NCBI GenBank assembly: GCA_033763655.1
Contig: JANRKD010000012.1
Location: 28,704-92,703 of the forward strand
DNA from: QFOX01 sp033763655
GTDB lineage: Bacteria; Pseudomonadota; Alphaproteobacteria; Rickettsiales; UBA3002
Reading direction: 5' to 3'
DNA: 64,000 nt
Below, one piece after another: positions 25,261 to 33,869 of this stretch (positions are counted from its first letter, which is position 1; each line of letters starts with the position of its first letter). Both the position numbers and the translations under genes were made by a program. A model generated the notes under the pieces. It saw nothing but the letters and a program-made list of their open reading frames with translations, was not told where the DNA came from and ran no database searches.

Positions 25261-25968
25261 CTAGCGCATCAACAGTTGCAGCGGGTTGCCCATATCCACC
25301 ACAATGCTGCTGACATTACCAGCGAACACTGTCTCGACGTTGGTGATGCGGAACGGATAAACCTCACCGGCTTTCAACTGCGCATTGACCGGATAGTCGC
25401 GCCCCCAGATGGCTTGATCGGTTTTGTCACGCAGCGCGACCCGCACACTCGGCACCGCGCGGGTGGCCGTGCTGTGGTTGCGGATACTTCCCGAGAGAAT
25501 GAACTTCGTTTTGCTGCCTTCGCGCACCCGCTCCATGGTCACGTCGGAGAAAATGAGGCCGTCGGTGGTCTGCACCCCCAGCGCGGCGTAAATATCCTTG
25601 AGCACGGGCCGATGCATCCAGCTCGGGTAATAGGTGGCAAAAGCCAGCACCAGCCACAGCGCCGCAAGGGCAGGCGCAGCGATTTTGAAGGGTGTGGCGC
25701 GCATGGGTTTGCGGGCAATGACCGGCAGGTTAAACCCCGGCTTGAGCGGCGTCACAGGCACGGCGCCATCGCCCATCGCCGCTTCGACCTGACGCATAAA
25801 ATCATCATCCCCGGGGGCGGCGGCTTGCGTCCCCACCGGAGCGGGCGGCGGCGCTTCGCATTGCCATGCGTGGCTGCAACGGCCACAGCGCACCATGCGC
25901 CCGCCCGGGGGAATCTGGGCGTCGGCCACCATGAAACGTGCCTGACATGCGGGACATTCGAGAATCAT
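25261..25968 (-). CDS. MJ0042-type zinc-ribbon membrane protein (DUF3426-like)
   Basis: A 235-residue protein. An N-terminal zinc ribbon with two CxxC knuckles (CPAC near residue 5 and CGRC near 28) is followed by a Pro/Ala linker, one transmembrane segment near 95-112 (IAAPALAALWLVLAFATYY), and a C-terminal domain with LSGSIRNHSTATRAVPSVRVALRD, typical of DUF3426. The start at 25968 (MILECPACQ) puts the ribbon at the very N-terminus. It is divergent from ftsE, the arrangement seen in many alphaproteobacteria. The function is unknown; membrane-anchored regulation has been proposed only by analogy. Confidence 0.8.
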   Translation of the reverse strand: MILECPACQARFMVADAQIPPGGRMVRCGRCSHAWQCEAPPPAPVGTQAAAPGDDDFMRQVEAAMGDGAVPVTPLKPGFNLPVIARKPMRATPFKIAAPALAALWLVLAFATYYPSWMHRPVLKDIYAALGVQTTDGLIFSDVTMERVREGSKTKFILSGSIRNHSTATRAVPSVRVALRDKTDQAIWGRDYPVNAQLKAGEVYPFRITNVETVFAGNVSSIVVDMGNPLQLLMR

Positions 25969-26025
25969 ACGCCCGCACAATAAACCATTTGGTGCAATGC
26001 TGCCAGTCGATTATAAGGGAGTGGA

Positions 26026-26688
26026 ATGATACGCTGCAACAACATCACCCTCGAATACGTCGTCGGCAAACCGGTGCTGCGGCATGTCAACCTGCACCTC
26101 GAAGCGGGCTCGTTCACCTTTGTTTCGGGTGCCAGCGGCGCCGGAAAATCCTCACTGCTGTCGATGCTGTCACTGTCGCTGCAGCCCAGCTCAGGCAGCC
26201 TGCAACTCTTCGGCACGGATGTCACCAACCTCACGCGCGAGCAACTCCCCGCCGCGCGGCGAAAAATCGGCACGGTCTTTCAGGATTTCCAGTTGCTCAA
26301 TCATCTGACGGTGGCGGAGAACGTGGCGCTGCCGCTTAAAATTATCGGCGAATCGCACGAGGAAATCCACGCCAAGGTCAAGGAGCTGATTGGCTGGATC
26401 GGGCTTGAGGGCTTCGCGGATGTACGCCCGCCGCTGCTTTCGGGCGGCCAGAAGCAACGGGTGGCCATCGCCCGGGCAGTCATCAATAAACCGCTGCTGA
26501 TTCTGGCCGATGAGCCGACCGGCAACCTCGACCATGAGCTGAGCATGAAGCTGATGTACCTGTTTCGCTCCCTCAACAAAGTCGGCACCACGATTGTGTT
26601 TGCAACCCATGACGCCGCGCTGCTCGAAGCATTCGAATACCCGACAATCTACCTGCGCGACGGGCAGTTGAGCCGCGCGCGGCGTTAG
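26026..26688 (+). CDS. ftsE: Cell division ATP-binding protein FtsE
   Basis: A 220-residue ABC ATPase. Walker A GASGAGKSS lies near residue 37, the signature LSGGQKQRVAIARA near 140, and Walker B LILADEPTGNLD near 160. The start MIRCNNITLEY is characteristic of FtsE. With FtsX it forms the complex that controls septal peptidoglycan hydrolases. A GGAG ribosome site precedes the ATG. Its usual partner ftsX is not directly downstream; it lies at 28241-29137 on the opposite strand, beyond a repeat region and two genes. Confidence 0.93.
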   Translation: MIRCNNITLEYVVGKPVLRHVNLHLEAGSFTFVSGASGAGKSSLLSMLSLSLQPSSGSLQLFGTDVTNLTREQLPAARRKIGTVFQDFQLLNHLTVAENVALPLKIIGESHEEIHAKVKELIGWIGLEGFADVRPPLLSGGQKQRVAIARAVINKPLLILADEPTGNLDHELSMKLMYLFRSLNKVGTTIVFATHDAALLEAFEYPTIYLRDGQLSRARR

Positions 26689-27042
26689 CGCAATTTGGGT
26701 TCAACCTCTCCATTTTCCGTCATAGCGAAGGGTAGCCACGGCAATCCAGTTTGGCCACACGCTCTTCCTTTGCTCCCCCCTTGCGGGGGAGCGGGCGTTG
26801 CCCGAAGCCACGCCGTGGGGGGCATCCTTTGCCCAGCGACCTGCCGTCGGTATCACCCTCAAATATCACCCTCACCCCCCCACCGAAACGCTTGAAGAGA
26901 GCGTTTCGACTCCCCCGCGAGGGGGGAGTAGGCGGGAGTGCCTCAGGCGCGGGGAGTGAAGGAGTGATGGCTTCAGCCTTTCAGCGTGAGGGTGCGCGGC
27001 ACGGCACCGCCCACGCCTCGCCATGACGGATGGTAGCAACGC
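26689..27042. repeat. Repeat-rich intergenic region between ftsE and ydcF-like gene
   Basis: 354 bases without a credible gene. Hairpins: GCTCCCCC/GGGGGAGC (26772-26792, identical to one inside lysS), GAAACGCT/AGCGTTTC (26884-26906) and CTCCCCC GCGA GGGGGGAG (26910-26928). Two convergent genes end here. The region marks the point where the ftsE-ftsX order is broken. Confidence 0.7.
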
Positions 27043-27651
27043 CTAGGCCTTTTTGGCCTCGGATTTCACCCAGTCGCGCAACCGTACCACACCGTATTTA
27101 TAGAACTCGCTGAACACCAGCCGGCGCGTATTTTCGTGCTGCCACCATTCATCGCGGCGGAACCCGGCGGGGAATACCGCGTCGGCGAGGATCACCATCT
27201 CGGGGCTGGCGGCGCGGAACTCATGGATGCTGCGCTTCATGTGGTAGCTGGCGGTAATCAGGCGGATACTGGTAATGCCCCGATCCCGCAGGAACTGTGC
27301 CGACTGGTCGGCGTTGCTGACGGTGCTGCGCGCGACATGGTCGAGCACGATTTCTAATTCCGATGCGGCGGCGGCAATCCGGCGGCGGGTTTTTTCGCTC
27401 GCATGCTCTGCCAGCATTTCAGCCACCGTCACATGTTGCCCGACACCGCTGATATACAGCAGCGGCGCCGCCCCCTGCGCCAGCATTTCAAACCCGCGCT
27501 CGACGCGGCCCTGCCCGCCGGTGAGCACCACAATTGCCTCAGTTTTTATGGCCGGCGACACCGAACCGCGCGGCATGCTGTGGACGAACCAGACCAGCGC
27601 CGACGACCACGCAATCGCCATCAACATCAGCAGTGAGAAAAGAAATCGCAT
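27043..27651 (-). CDS. YdcF-like DUF218 membrane protein
   Basis: A 202-residue protein with an N-terminal transmembrane or uncleaved signal segment (residues 3-24, FLFSLLMLMAIAWSSALVWFV), then a DUF218 domain: AIVVLTGGQGRVERGFEML near 38, LLYISGVGQ near 64, and the charged STVSNADQSAQFLRDRG and LITASYHMKRSIHEF segments. DUF218/YdcF/SanA proteins act in envelope or peptidoglycan precursor metabolism, with no firm reaction. In many alphaproteobacteria this gene follows ftsEX. Here it follows gmhB and ftsX on the minus strand. Confidence 0.8.
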   Translation of the reverse strand: MRFLFSLLMLMAIAWSSALVWFVHSMPRGSVSPAIKTEAIVVLTGGQGRVERGFEMLAQGAAPLLYISGVGQHVTVAEMLAEHASEKTRRRIAAAASELEIVLDHVARSTVSNADQSAQFLRDRGITSIRLITASYHMKRSIHEFRAASPEMVILADAVFPAGFRRDEWWQHENTRRLVFSEFYKYGVVRLRDWVKSEAKKA

Positions 27652-27692
27652 GGTGAAATACTATCGCCTGAGTATCGCCGGCGCCAGCGGAT

Positions 27693-28241
27693 TTATACGC
27701 CATATTGCGCAATGATGATGTCGGCGGCGGTGCATAAATCATCGGTGACGGTGACAGGCGCGATATGGGCGGGAATCCCCTCCGCCTCAAGGCGCGCGCC
27801 CTTGCCGGTGCGCACGAGGATGCGCGGGCAACCGGCGGCGACGGCCGCCTCCATGTCGCGCTGCATATCGCCGACAAATGGGGTGTGCGCCGGGTCGGCG
27901 TTAAATTGCTTCAGCCCCTCGAGCAGCATGCCCGGTGCGGGTTTCCGCCAGAGGCTGAAATCGTTGGGCGCTTCGGAAGCGTAATACACCGCGTCGATTT
28001 TTCCGCCTGCTTTTTCTACTTCAGCGCACATATAGGCATGCACTTGCCGCACGATCGCATGGGTGGTGGTGCCAAGGCCAATCGCTGACTGGTTGGTGCA
28101 GACGGCAATGTTAAATCCCGCGCGGCTAAGTTTCACGATACCCTCCACCGCACGCGGCAGGAACACGAACTCCTCGAAGGCGAGCACCCCTACCGGGCCA
28201 TCGACATTAATCACGCCGTCACGATCGAGCAACACCAGCAT
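27693..28241 (-). CDS. gmhB: D-glycero-manno-heptose 1,7-bisphosphate 7-phosphatase
   Basis: A 182-residue HAD phosphatase of the histidinol-phosphatase/GmhB group. The nucleophile motif is LLDRDGVIN at residues 4-12, then CTNQSAIGLG near 55, the YYASEAPNDFSLWRKPAPGML region near 100 (where the group's zinc loop sits, but cysteines are largely missing here), and VGDMQRDMEAAVAAGC near 135. It removes the 7-phosphate in ADP-heptose synthesis for lipopolysaccharide core. The ATG overlaps the ftsX stop by one base. A gmhA gene at 45860-46438 supports the heptose role. The lack of the usual Cys cluster is a point of doubt. Confidence 0.78.
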   Translation of the reverse strand: MLVLLDRDGVINVDGPVGVLAFEEFVFLPRAVEGIVKLSRAGFNIAVCTNQSAIGLGTTTHAIVRQVHAYMCAEVEKAGGKIDAVYYASEAPNDFSLWRKPAPGMLLEGLKQFNADPAHTPFVGDMQRDMEAAVAAGCPRILVRTGKGARLEAEGIPAHIAPVTVTDDLCTAADIIIAQYGV

Positions 28242-29137
28242 CAGTGCATATGCTCCAGCATGGATTGCACCGTCAGGCGGGTGGCAATCAGCGCAATCAG
28301 CGCGGTGAAAATGGGCAGCAGCACAAACATCGCCCCGTGCAGGCCGCTGATGCCGACATGCGGAATCACCGGGCTGTCCCAGCGCACGGATGCCAGCGCG
28401 ACGGCGGCATAAATACCGGCGGCAATCACCACGCCGGTGAAGGCGCCGCGCGCGGTGAGCCAGGCGTTGTTCCACTGGAACTGCCGCAGGATATAGTCGT
28501 CCGTCGCGCCGAACATGTGCAACAGGCTGACAGTTTTAAAATGCAGGCGCAGGTTGGTGCGCGCCACCAGCACCACCATCCCGAGCACACATAAAATCAG
28601 CAGCAGCGCCACCGTCAGCACCAGCCCCTGCAGCAACGCGACCGCTTGCACCATCTGGCCGACCCACGGCCCGCGATCCTCAACCCGGATGCCCGCGTCA
28701 ATTTTTCCCAGCGCCGCGCGCAGGGCCTCAAGGTTGACGGCGCTCGCATCGTTCTTCACCGCCGTTTTTACGTCGAGAATCACCGGCACCGGCAAATCGG
28801 CAATTTCAAAATGTTCGCCAAGCCACGGCCTGAGCAAGCCTTCCATTTGCGCCGGGCTGAGGGTCGTAACCGCCTCGACCCCGGCGGTATTTTTCAAGGT
28901 TGTGCTCACGCGCTCCATCAGCGCGGCATCGGTGGCGCGGCTGCGCGGCACTTCCACCTGCAACACGCCGATGACATCGTGCGATTGCAGCGAAAGCGCA
29001 CTGGTGAGCGACATCGCCAGCGCCAGCAGCAGCGCGGCAAACCCAATCAGGCAGGCAATCATCGCCGGCAGCAGACGATGGGCATCGTCCCGCGCGAAGG
29101 GAATATCGGAGGAAATAAGCTGGCGCAAACGTCTCAT
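28241..29137 (-). CDS. ftsX: Cell division protein FtsX
   Basis: An approximately 298-residue four-pass membrane protein of the FtsX/MacB fold. A first transmembrane segment (LLPAMIACLIGFAALLLALAM) is followed by a periplasmic loop of about 110 residues containing LQVEVPRSRATDAALMERV. Three more segments follow, near 165-190, 215-240 and 265-290, and the conserved VSLLHMFGATDDYILRQFQ lies before the third. It partners FtsE in the inner membrane. I prefer the ATG at 29137 (MRRLRQL); an in-frame ATG at 29149 is possible and neither has a strong ribosome site. It is separated from and inverted relative to ftsE. Confidence 0.88.
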   Translation of the reverse strand: MRRLRQLISSDIPFARDDAHRLLPAMIACLIGFAALLLALAMSLTSALSLQSHDVIGVLQVEVPRSRATDAALMERVSTTLKNTAGVEAVTTLSPAQMEGLLRPWLGEHFEIADLPVPVILDVKTAVKNDASAVNLEALRAALGKIDAGIRVEDRGPWVGQMVQAVALLQGLVLTVALLLILCVLGMVVLVARTNLRLHFKTVSLLHMFGATDDYILRQFQWNNAWLTARGAFTGVVIAAGIYAAVALASVRWDSPVIPHVGISGLHGAMFVLLPIFTALIALIATRLTVQSMLEHMH

Positions 29138-29193
29138 GCGCCCAAGCATACGGCAAGCGCGGCATAAGTAAAGTGGGCTAACCGGAAAATGCT

Positions 29194-29769
29194 TTAGGCG
29201 CTAGTGCTCACGGGTTTAGCCGCCGCGCCCGCCGCCACGCCGACCATCGCCGGGCGCAACAGGCGGTCGTGGATTTTGTAACCCGCCTGCAGTACCTGCA
29301 CCACGGTGCCGCTTTCCGCATCCGGCGCATCCACCTGCGCGATGGCCTGATGGAAATTATGATCGAATTTCTGCCCCATCGGGTCGAGGCGCTCGATCCC
29401 GTGCCGCGCGAACACCCCGAGCAGCTCCTTAAGCGTCATCTCGACACCGACAGCGAGGTTGGCGACGGCGGGCTGGCTTTCTCTCATCTCGGCGGGAATG
29501 CTATCGACCGCGCGTTGCAGATTCTCAAGCACGCTGACCAGATCGCGCGCAAAGCCGGTGACGGCGTATTTGCTCATATCGGCCAGCTCGCGTTCAGACC
29601 GGCGGCGGGTGTTTTCGGTTTCGGCCAGCGCACGCAATGCCTGATCCTTCAGTGCTGCCAGTTCCGCATCCTTCTGCTCGATGACCGATTGCAGCGCGCG
29701 GGCGATGGCTTCGGCGCTCATGTCGGCGGCTGCTTCTTCCGGCGCGGCGTGTTCTGCGGATTCGCTCAT
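29194..29769 (-). CDS. grpE: GrpE nucleotide exchange factor
   Basis: A 191-residue cochaperone of DnaK. An acidic/Ala N-terminus is followed by a long coiled coil (about 20-75, VIEQKDAELAALKDQALRALAETENTR), then the beta domain containing GVEMTLKELLGVFARHGIERLDPMGQKFDHNFHQAI and VVQVLQAGYKIHDRLLRPAMVGVA, which is the GrpE signature. It is transcribed leftward and divergent from rph. hrcA, which often precedes grpE in this position in alphaproteobacteria, is absent here. Confidence 0.95.
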   Translation of the reverse strand: MSESAEHAAPEEAAADMSAEAIARALQSVIEQKDAELAALKDQALRALAETENTRRRSERELADMSKYAVTGFARDLVSVLENLQRAVDSIPAEMRESQPAVANLAVGVEMTLKELLGVFARHGIERLDPMGQKFDHNFHQAIAQVDAPDAESGTVVQVLQAGYKIHDRLLRPAMVGVAAGAAAKPVSTSA

Positions 29770-29834
29770 GATGATTCTCCAAAAAACAGTGCCTTCCCTA
29801 ACGCGGCAAGGCAGACAAAAATGAAACGTTCCGG

Positions 29835-29865
29835 CTATATGTAGATTATTTCAACCGATTTCAAG
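29835..29865 (-). promoter_or_regulatory. Candidate sigma-32 heat-shock promoter for grpE
   Basis: On the minus strand, CTTGAA (29865-29860) is followed after a spacer by CATATAG (29841-29835), about 65 bases before the grpE ATG. The CTTGAA element matches the heat-shock sigma -35; the -10 match is partial and the spacing is slightly long. Confidence 0.35.
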
Positions 29866-30008
29866 TGCCCAGATGGCAGAAGTGATTGCCAGCGCCACGC
29901 AGAACGCCTACAAACTATACTGCCTGCAATCGATAATCGCACCGGTTATTTATTCGCTTATTCGCCGCGCGCGCCCGGCGCCACCTTTTAATTCTGTCAG
30001 GAGAAACC

Positions 30009-30728
30009 ATGACCCGTTCCTTCAACCGTGCCGCCGCCGACCTGCGCCCCGTCACCCTCACGCCGGATATTTCGCGCCACGCCGAGGGGTCGTGCCTGGT
30101 CGAGTTCGGCCACACCAAGGTGCTGTGTACCGCTTCGGTCGAGCCGGGCGTGCCGCATTTCCTGCGCAACACCGGCTCGGGCTGGGTGACGGCGGAATAC
30201 GGCATGCTGCCGCGCGCCACCAACAGCCGCAACCCGCGTGAAGCCGCCAAAGGCAAGCAATCCGGGCGCACACAGGAAATCCAGCGCCTGATTGGCCGCT
30301 CTCTGCGCACGGGAATCGACCTTGCGCTGCTGGGCGAACGGCAGATTATCATTGATTGCGACGTCATCGAGGCCGATGGCGGCACCCGCACCGCCTCCAT
30401 CACCGGCGGTTATGTCGCCCTGGCCCGCGCCATTCAAAGCCTGCAGAAAAAGGGCGACCTGAAACTAAACCCGCTGCTCGACCCGGTCGCCGCCATCTCG
30501 TGCGGCATCGTGGATGGTGCGGCGTTGCTCGACCTCGACTATACCGAGGATTCCTCCGCCGAAGTCGATGCCAACATCATCATGACCGCTAAAGGCAGCA
30601 TTGTCGAACTGCAGATGTCGGGCGAGGAAAGCACCTTCAGCGAGGAGGAGCTCGCCGCCCTGCTCACACTCGGCAAATCGGGCATCAAAGCGCTGGTCGA
30701 AAAACAACGTCAGGCGCTGGGGCTTTAG
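30009..30728 (+). CDS. rph: Ribonuclease PH
   Basis: A 239-residue phosphorolytic 3'-5' exoribonuclease that trims tRNA 3' ends. Family motifs are TRSFNRAAADLRPVTL at the start, GSCLVEFGHTKVLCTASVE near 29, GWVTAEYGMLPRATNSR near 60, the phosphate-binding GRSLRTGIDL near 97, and DCDVIEADGGTRTASITGGYVAL near 115. An AGGAGAA ribosome site lies 6 bases before the ATG. rdgB follows after 2 bases. This rph-rdgB pair is standard in alphaproteobacteria. Confidence 0.96.
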   Translation: MTRSFNRAAADLRPVTLTPDISRHAEGSCLVEFGHTKVLCTASVEPGVPHFLRNTGSGWVTAEYGMLPRATNSRNPREAAKGKQSGRTQEIQRLIGRSLRTGIDLALLGERQIIIDCDVIEADGGTRTASITGGYVALARAIQSLQKKGDLKLNPLLDPVAAISCGIVDGAALLDLDYTEDSSAEVDANIIMTAKGSIVELQMSGEESTFSEEELAALLTLGKSGIKALVEKQRQALGL

Positions 30729-30730
30729 GC

Positions 30731-31342
30731 ATGGCGACGCCGCTCGTCATTGCCAGCCATAACGCAGGCAAGGTGCGCGAGTTTCACGCGTTGCTGGCAC
30801 CGTTCGGCTTTGCGGTGCAATCCGCCGCCGAGTTGAACCTCGCCGAACCGGAGGAAACCGGGCAGACATTTGAAGCCAACGCCGCACTGAAAGCCCATGC
30901 CGCCGCGCGCGCCTCGGGCCACCTCGCACTCGCGGATGATTCGGGGCTGGTGGTGCCCGCGCTCGATGATGCGCCGGGGATTTATTCCGCACGCTGGGCC
31001 GGGCCGAACCACGATTTCGCGCAGGCCATGGGCCGCGTCGCGCGCGAACTGCATCAGGCGGGAATGACCCCCGACGGCGCCCCCGCCTACTTTGTCTGCG
31101 TGCTGGCGCTGGCCTACCCGAACGGCGACTTGCGCAGCCTGCGCGGCGAGGCGCATGGCACCCTCACCTTCCCGCCGCGCGGCACGCTCGGCTTTGGCTA
31201 CGACCCGATTTTTATCCCCGCAGGCCATACGCAAACCTTCGGTGAAATGCCACCCGAGGAGAAACACCGCATCAGCCACCGTGCCAAAGCATTTGCCGCC
31301 CTCACCGATTTATTGCACAAGGAACGCGCCGCATGCGCCTGA
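30731..31342 (+). CDS. rdgB: dITP/XTP pyrophosphatase
   Basis: A 203-residue Ham1/RdgB family nucleotide-pool cleaner that hydrolyses non-canonical purine triphosphates. Motifs are IASHNAGKVREFHALL near residue 7, GQTFEANAALKAHAAA near 47, ALADDSGLVVPALDDAPGIYSARWAG near 65, and GTLGFGYDPIFIPAGHTQTFGEM near 155. It is coupled to rph. Its 3' end overlaps the flavin reductase gene by 10 bases. Confidence 0.95.
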   Translation: MATPLVIASHNAGKVREFHALLAPFGFAVQSAAELNLAEPEETGQTFEANAALKAHAAARASGHLALADDSGLVVPALDDAPGIYSARWAGPNHDFAQAMGRVARELHQAGMTPDGAPAYFVCVLALAYPNGDLRSLRGEAHGTLTFPPRGTLGFGYDPIFIPAGHTQTFGEMPPEEKHRISHRAKAFAALTDLLHKERAACA

Positions 31343-31887
31343 AACTGCTGGCCCTCGCCGCCTCCACCCGCACGGATTCGCTGAACAAACGCCTGCTGGC
31401 CCTCGCCATGGCGGAAGCCACCCGCGCCGGAGCGCACATCACCGAGCTGGACTACACCGCCTGCGCCGCGCCGCTCTATCAGGGCGAGGAAAACCCAGAA
31501 ATCCCCGCCGGTGCGGCCCGTCTGGGCGATGCGCTCCTCGCGCATGACGGGTTGCTGCTGGCCAGCCCGGAATATAACTGGTCGATTCCCGCCGCGCTCA
31601 AAAGCCTGATCGATTGGCTCTCGGTAGACCCACGCGCGCCGCTTCGGCGCCGCCATGCGCTGCTGATGTGCGCCAGCCCTTCGGTACGCGGCGGTATTCT
31701 TGGCCTCCACCAGCTCAGCCTGCCGCTGGCGCATCTCGGGGTCTATGTCTACCCGCAGTTGATTGCCATCGGCGATGCGGAGAATGAAATCACCGCCACC
31801 GGCCTGCGCAGCGCGAAAGACCAGCAGTTCCTCGCCGATTGTGTAACCGATTTCGTACGCATCGCGAATACCAACGCGAAGGCTTGA
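31333..31887 (+). CDS. NADPH-dependent FMN reductase family protein
   Basis: A 184-residue flavodoxin-fold protein. The FMN phosphate loop is AASTRTDSLNKRLLALA at residues 9-25. The central SPEYNWSIPAALKSLIDWLS near 76-95 is the family signature, and the SPSVRGGILGLHQL segment near 115 follows. Such enzymes (SsuE/ChrR/ArsH-like) reduce FMN, quinones or chromate. The start overlaps the rdgB end by 10 bases, and a DsbD-like gene follows 19 bases later, giving a small redox-flavoured operon. The physiological substrate is unknown. Confidence 0.82.
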   Translation: MRLKLLALAASTRTDSLNKRLLALAMAEATRAGAHITELDYTACAAPLYQGEENPEIPAGAARLGDALLAHDGLLLASPEYNWSIPAALKSLIDWLSVDPRAPLRRRHALLMCASPSVRGGILGLHQLSLPLAHLGVYVYPQLIAIGDAENEITATGLRSAKDQQFLADCVTDFVRIANTNAKA

Positions 31888-31906
31888 CTTGACCAAAGGA
31901 CTCCCC

Positions 31907-33796
31907 ATGCACCCGTTTACCCGTTACGCACTCGCCCTGCTTCTGCTGGCGCCGCTTACCGCCACCGCGCAGGAGGCGCCGCTTACCTCGCCCATCGCCA
32001 AAGCCACCTTGCTGGTCGATGCGCCGCGCGTCAAAGCGGGGGAGGCGATTGCGGCGGGGGTACATTTCACCCTGCCGCCGCACTGGCATATTTACTGGCA
32101 GAACCCGGGAGATTCCGGCATCCCCACCACCCTGAGCTGGGAACTGCCCGAGGGGCTGAGCGCGGGGGAAATCGCCTGGCCCGCGCCGGAGCGCTTTGCC
32201 ATCGAAGGCATCGTCGGCTACGGCTACAGTAACGAAGTCACCCTGCCGGTGACGCTCACACCCGCGCGTGACGGCCTCATCGGCGACGTCACCGTCAAAG
32301 CCAACTGGCTGGTGTGCAAAGACATCTGCATCCCGGAATCGGCGACGCTGACGGCGCCGCTCGCTGCCAACCCCGAAGGCGCGACGCACCTCGCCACGGC
32401 GCAAGCTCATCTGCCGCAGCCGTTCACCGGCGAAGCGCACTTCTCCGTCACGCCGCAATCGGTGACGCTCACCCTCCGCCGCGCTACCCCGTGGGAGAAC
32501 GCTGCGCAGGCATGGTTCGCCCCGGTCGAGGACGGGCTGATTGCCAACGAGCCGATCGGGGCCGTGACGCCTAACGGCAACGACCTGCAACTGACATTTG
32601 CGCGCGGGGCCGCCGCCCCCATCGACCTCTGGCACGGCATCATCCATTATATGCAGGACGGAAAACCCGTCGCTGCCGCTGTGACCGCCACCCGCACCGA
32701 GGCGGCGGCAGAGCCCGCCGCTGCGCCGCGCATCCCGGCGGGCGGGGCTTCATCCTCGCTGCTGCTGGCGCTCGCGCTCGCTTTTGTCGGCGGATTGATT
32801 CTCAACATCATGCCCTGCGTGCTGCCTATCCTTGCGCTCAAGGCATTGGCGCTGGCTAAAAAGGCCGAGGCCTCGCGCCTCGATGCGGCCAAACAGGGCT
32901 TAAGCTTCACTGCCGGGGTGGTCGTGAGCTTCCTGCTCATCGCCGGACTGATGCTGGCGCTCAAAGCCTCCGGCTCGGCCATCGGCTGGGGGTTCCAATT
33001 GCAGAACCCCAACTTTGTCGGGTTACTGGCGCTGGTGATGCTGCTGGTATCGGCCAGCCTGTTCGGCTTTTTCGAGCTGCCCGTCCTCTACGGCGAGCGT
33101 GCGACGGGGGTCGATGAAAGCAAGCTGCGCGGCTCCTTCTTCACCGGCGTACTGGCGGTGATGGTGGCGACACCCTGCTCGGCGCCGTTCATGGCGACCG
33201 CCATCGGCGCAACACTGAGCATGCCCACCTTGCAGGCGTTGCTGGTTTTCGCCACGCTGGGCCTTGGCATGGCGGCGCCCTTCCTCACCATCAGCCTGTG
33301 GCCGGCGGCGCGGCGCCTGCTGCCCAAACCCGGGGCGTGGATGCACCGCTTCAAGCAGATCCTCGGGGTGCCGATGCTGGCCACCGCTCTGTGGCTGATT
33401 TATGTGCTCGCACAATTGCTGCAACCCGTCACCTTCGACGCAAGTGACGGCCACGCGGCCTATTCCGCGCCGCGCCTTGCGCAATTGCGCGCCGAGGGCA
33501 CCCCTGTGCTGGTCGATGCCACCGCCGCCTGGTGCCTGACCTGCAAAGTCAACGAGCGGGTCGCCCTCAAGCCCGATTCGATGCAGCAATTCTTCCGCGA
33601 AAAAGGCATCACCCTGATGGTCGCCGACTGGACCACAAACGACCCTGCCATCACCGACTACCTCACCGGCTTCGGGCGCAACGGCGTGCCGCTTTATGTC
33701 TATTACCCGGCGCATGGGGAACCCAAAGTGCTGCCGCAGATTCTGACCCCGAGCATCGTGCGCGAGGCGATCGAGGGTGCAAACGCACATGACTAA
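31907..33796 (+). CDS. DsbD/ScsB-like thiol:disulfide interchange protein
   Basis: A 629-residue membrane protein. A signal peptide (RYALALLLLAPLTATAQ) is followed by an N-terminal periplasmic domain with a CKDIC cysteine pair near residue 138. The membrane core of about eight segments has the two conserved redox cysteines in NIMPCVLPILALKALALAKK and MVATPCSAPFMATAIGA. A C-terminal thioredoxin domain has WCLTCKVNE near 540. It would pass reducing power from cytoplasmic thioredoxin to periplasmic proteins. The N-terminal type (HWHIYWQNPGDSGIPT) is that of ScsB-like proteins rather than E. coli DsbD. A thioredoxin-fold secreted protein follows. Confidence 0.88.
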   Translation: MHPFTRYALALLLLAPLTATAQEAPLTSPIAKATLLVDAPRVKAGEAIAAGVHFTLPPHWHIYWQNPGDSGIPTTLSWELPEGLSAGEIAWPAPERFAIEGIVGYGYSNEVTLPVTLTPARDGLIGDVTVKANWLVCKDICIPESATLTAPLAANPEGATHLATAQAHLPQPFTGEAHFSVTPQSVTLTLRRATPWENAAQAWFAPVEDGLIANEPIGAVTPNGNDLQLTFARGAAAPIDLWHGIIHYMQDGKPVAAAVTATRTEAAAEPAAAPRIPAGGASSSLLLALALAFVGGLILNIMPCVLPILALKALALAKKAEASRLDAAKQGLSFTAGVVVSFLLIAGLMLALKASGSAIGWGFQLQNPNFVGLLALVMLLVSASLFGFFELPVLYGERATGVDESKLRGSFFTGVLAVMVATPCSAPFMATAIGATLSMPTLQALLVFATLGLGMAAPFLTISLWPAARRLLPKPGAWMHRFKQILGVPMLATALWLIYVLAQLLQPVTFDASDGHAAYSAPRLAQLRAEGTPVLVDATAAWCLTCKVNERVALKPDSMQQFFREKGITLMVADWTTNDPAITDYLTGFGRNGVPLYVYYPAHGEPKVLPQILTPSIVREAIEGANAHD

Positions 33797-33823
33797 CCTG
33801 TAATGCAACGGCCTGTAATCGTG

Positions 33824-33832
33824 TGCTATAGT
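33824..33832 (+). promoter_or_regulatory. Extended -10 promoter candidate
   Basis: TGCTATAGT, an extended -10 element, lies 38 bases before the ATG of the thioredoxin-fold gene. No good -35 is visible at 17 bases. It would allow expression separate from the DsbD-like gene. Confidence 0.35.
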
Positions 33833-33869
33833 CCCGCCACGTTAACACCCTACAAGGAGTTTCCTGATA

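Noticed and set aside
28242..28475. N-terminal extension of GmhB overlapping ftsX
   Set aside because: The extra 78 residues are Arg-rich shadow sequence of ftsX; the HAD motif starts at the ATG at 28241.
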